A stretch of DNA of 64,000 nucleotides from an uncultured Pseudocitrobacter sp. (lineage in GTDB: Bacteria; Pseudomonadota; Gammaproteobacteria; Enterobacterales; Enterobacteriaceae). The stretch spans positions 1-64,000 of the forward strand of contig CAJYVI010000149.1 of assembly GCA_913778145.1 (NCBI GenBank). Direction: 5' to 3'. Both the position numbers and the translations under genes were made by a program. The notes beneath the pieces are model-generated. The model saw only the letters and a list, made by a program, of their open reading frames with translations, was not told the origin of the DNA and searched no databases. This document shows, in pieces, positions 62,212 through 64,000 of the stretch. Numbering within the stretch: position 1 is the first letter of the stretch; each line of letters begins with the position of its first letter.

Positions 62212-64000
62212 ATGCTTACTTTTTTCAGGCAGCTTCTGCTCTGCCTGGTTTGTCTGTGGCTGCCCGCAAGCTGGGCGGCGGACAGCGGCTGGCTGCGCGC
62301 CGCCGATAACGATCACGCCAGCGTACGGCTGCGTACGCAAAACCTTCCGGGCGGCGAGACGCGCCTGCTGCTTGATGTTCAACTGGAGAAGGGCTGGAAA
62401 ACCTACTGGCGATCGCCGGGCGAGGGCGGGATTGCGCCCACTATCGTCTGGAATGATGCGCCGTCGGTGACCTGGCGCTGGCCGGTGCCGCAACGTTTTG
62501 ATGTTGCGGGCATGACGACCCAGGGCTATCACGATAACGTCAGCTTCCCCATCACGCTGCATGATGTAAAAACGCCGATGCTGAGCGGCGTGCTGACGCT
62601 CTCTACCTGTAGCAACGTCTGTATTCTGACGGACTATCCGTTCTCGCTCGACCTGGGCGCGCCGACGGATAAAAACATCGATTACGACTTCACCCGCGCG
62701 ATGGGCACGCTGCCACGCGAAGATGGGCTAACCACCACGTTGCAGGCGGATTACGCGCCGGGAAAAATGATCGTGACCGCCACGCGTGACGGTGGCTGGC
62801 AATCGCCCGCGCTGTTTATCGATACGCTGGACGGCATCAGTTTTGCCAAACCTACTGTGCAGGTGAACGGCGACACGCTTATCGCCACCGTGCCGGTGAC
62901 GGACGAGTGGGGCGATAGCGCGCCCGATTTACAGGGCAAAACGCTGTCGCTGGTGCTGGCGGATAACGGCCTCGCGCAGGAGAGCACCCGCGTGATTGGC
63001 CGGGCGAGTGGGCTGCCGTCTGACGGCGTGTCGCTGTGGCTGGTGCTGTCGATGGCGCTGCTTGGTGGGCTGATCCTCAATATTATGCCCTGCGTATTAC
63101 CGGTGCTGGCGATGAAACTTGGATCGGTATTACAGGGCGATAGCACGCAGCGCGGCGTGGTGCGACGGCAGTTCCTGGCCTCGGTGGCGGGGATTGTGGC
63201 GTCATTTCTGGCACTGGCATTGATGATGACGCTGTTGCGTCTGAGTAATCAGGCGCTGGGCTGGGGAATTCAGTTCCAGAATCCGTGGTTTATTGCGGCG
63301 ATGGTGCTGGTGATGGTGTTGTTCAGCGCCAGTCTGCTGGGGGTGTTCGAAATTCGCCTCTCATCAAACACCACGACGTTTCTTGCCACGCGCGGCGGTC
63401 GCGGGCTGGCGGGGCATTTCTGGCAGGGCGCATTTGCCACGCTGCTGGCAACGCCCTGCACCGCGCCGTTCCTCGGTACGGCGGTGTCGGTGGCGCTGGT
63501 TGCGCCGCTGCCGAAACTGTGGGGCATTTTCCTGGCGATGGGGATCGGCATGAGCCTGCCGTGGCTGCTGGTTGCTGCCTGGCCGGGGCTGGCGCAGCGC
63601 CTGCCGAAGCCGGGCCGCTGGATGAACCTCGTGCGCATCGTGCTGGGCGTGATGATGCTGGGCTCCGCGCTCTGGCTGCTGACGCTACTGAACGCGCATG
63701 TTGGGGCAGCCATCACCTGGGGCATTGGCGGCGTGCTGGCGCTGCTGTTGTGCGTTGCGCTGGCCTGGCGCTATCGCGGGCGTGTGGCACTGGGCGCGGC
63801 AGGGCTGATGCTGCTGACCGCGGCGGCACTTTTCTGGCTTCCACAATCATCTTCCCCGCTGCGCGACCGGATTGACTGGCAGCCGCTGAGCGAACAGGCG
63901 ATTCAGGCTGCACTGAACGACGGTAAACGCGTGTTTGTCGATGTGACCGCCGACTGGTGTGTGACCTGTAAAGCCAATAAATACAATGTGCTGCTGCGCG
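62212..64000 (+). CDS. scsB: ScsB, DsbD-like thiol:disulfide interchange protein (5' part)
   Basis: The first 596 codons are visible and the gene runs off the right edge. Signal peptide 1-22 (LLCLVCLWLPASWA), a periplasmic N-terminal domain with a cysteine pair in STCSNVCILTDYP (near residue 130), then about eight membrane helices with the DsbD cysteine motifs NIMPCVLPVLAM and ATPCTAPFLG. The C-terminal thioredoxin domain begins with the CxxC motif ADWCVTCK shortly before the edge. It moves electrons from cytoplasmic thioredoxin to periplasmic Scs partners and supports copper and redox stress tolerance. GGAG lies 7 bases before the ATG. Confidence 0.9.
   Translation, partial: MLTFFRQLLLCLVCLWLPASWAADSGWLRAADNDHASVRLRTQNLPGGETRLLLDVQLEKGWKTYWRSPGEGGIAPTIVWNDAPSVTWRWPVPQRFDVAGMTTQGYHDNVSFPITLHDVKTPMLSGVLTLSTCSNVCILTDYPFSLDLGAPTDKNIDYDFTRAMGTLPREDGLTTTLQADYAPGKMIVTATRDGGWQSPALFIDTLDGISFAKPTVQVNGDTLIATVPVTDEWGDSAPDLQGKTLSLVLADNGLAQESTRVIGRASGLPSDGVSLWLVLSMALLGGLILNIMPCVLPVLAMKLGSVLQGDSTQRGVVRRQFLASVAGIVASFLALALMMTLLRLSNQALGWGIQFQNPWFIAAMVLVMVLFSASLLGVFEIRLSSNTTTFLATRGGRGLAGHFWQGAFATLLATPCTAPFLGTAVSVALVAPLPKLWGIFLAMGIGMSLPWLLVAAWPGLAQRLPKPGRWMNLVRIVLGVMMLGSALWLLTLLNAHVGAAITWGIGGVLALLLCVALAWRYRGRVALGAAGLMLLTAAALFWLPQSSSPLRDRIDWQPLSEQAIQAALNDGKRVFVDVTADWCVTCKANKYNVLLR

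Overview
The window is an enterobacterial chromosome segment with no plasmid or phage backbone. Nearly every gene is a recognisable orthologue of an Escherichia coli gene from about 70 min, but the order is that of an Escherichia/Salmonella/Citrobacter/Klebsiella-type relative and not E. coli K-12. A gat/tag (galactitol plus D-tagatose) regulon sits where E. coli has aga/kba. yhaB, yhaC, tdcR, yhaI, ygjH, ebgRAC and ygjIJK of K-12 are missing, and a MetNIQ-like ABC operon and scsAB follow nfeF. The species cannot be fixed from the sequence alone.

Layout. (1) 1-9876: gat/tag sugar regulon. tagatose-bisphosphate aldolase gatY, a FruK-type kinase (tagK), a fructose-type PTS IIBC (tagT) and an IIA-HPr fusion (tagH) form one minus-strand unit that ends at a terminator. 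gatZABCD follows with its own operator-rich promoter, and gatD runs off the left edge. A DeoR regulator and a second PfkB kinase diverge on the plus strand. (2) 9950-10758: prlF-yhaV toxin-antitoxin pair, flanked by two identical copies of a 20-bp palindromic terminator. (3) 10910-17195: garD and divergent garPLRK for galactarate/glucarate. (4) 17228-17608: rnpB, the RNase P RNA. (5) 18298-27155: tdcABCDEFG for anaerobic threonine/serine breakdown, with a clear CRP site but no tdcR. (6) 27462-32525: cyuP-cyuA (cysteine uptake and desulfidation), yhaL, yhaK, yhaJ, yhaH. (7) 32653-37956: yqjG, yqjF, an Rpn-family nuclease gene, yqjK-yqjE-yqjD, yqjC, mzrA-yqjA. (8) 38275-43847: exuR, exuT, uxaCA for hexuronates. 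(9) 43930-50791: ygjV, sstT, alx with its manganese-riboswitch leader, ygjR, ygjQ, ygjP, rlmG. (10) 50918-51712: an AT-rich orphan membrane-protein gene between REP elements and behind a perfect 13-bp hairpin. (11) 51798-58811: fadH, patA (sigma-54-type promoter), aer (sigma-28-type promoter), nfeR, nfeF. (12) 59182-64000: a MetJ-box-preceded metNIQ-like operon whose binding protein lacks a lipobox, then scsA and the 5' part of scsB.

Functionally the region is mostly catabolic. Galactitol and tagatose converge on tagatose-1,6-bisphosphate; galactarate goes to glycerate-2-phosphate; threonine and serine go to propionate/acetate and pyruvate; galacturonate goes to 2-keto-3-deoxygluconate. Envelope and stress genes (mzrA, yqjA, alx, nfe, scs) are interspersed. 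I found no CRISPR array, integrase, insertion sequence or tRNA. I did not find a clearly undescribed multi-gene system. The best candidates for novelty are the orphan gene with its hairpin, the soluble MetQ paralogue under apparent MetJ control, the duplicated terminator around prlF-yhaV, and the second PfkB kinase with its divergent DeoR regulator.
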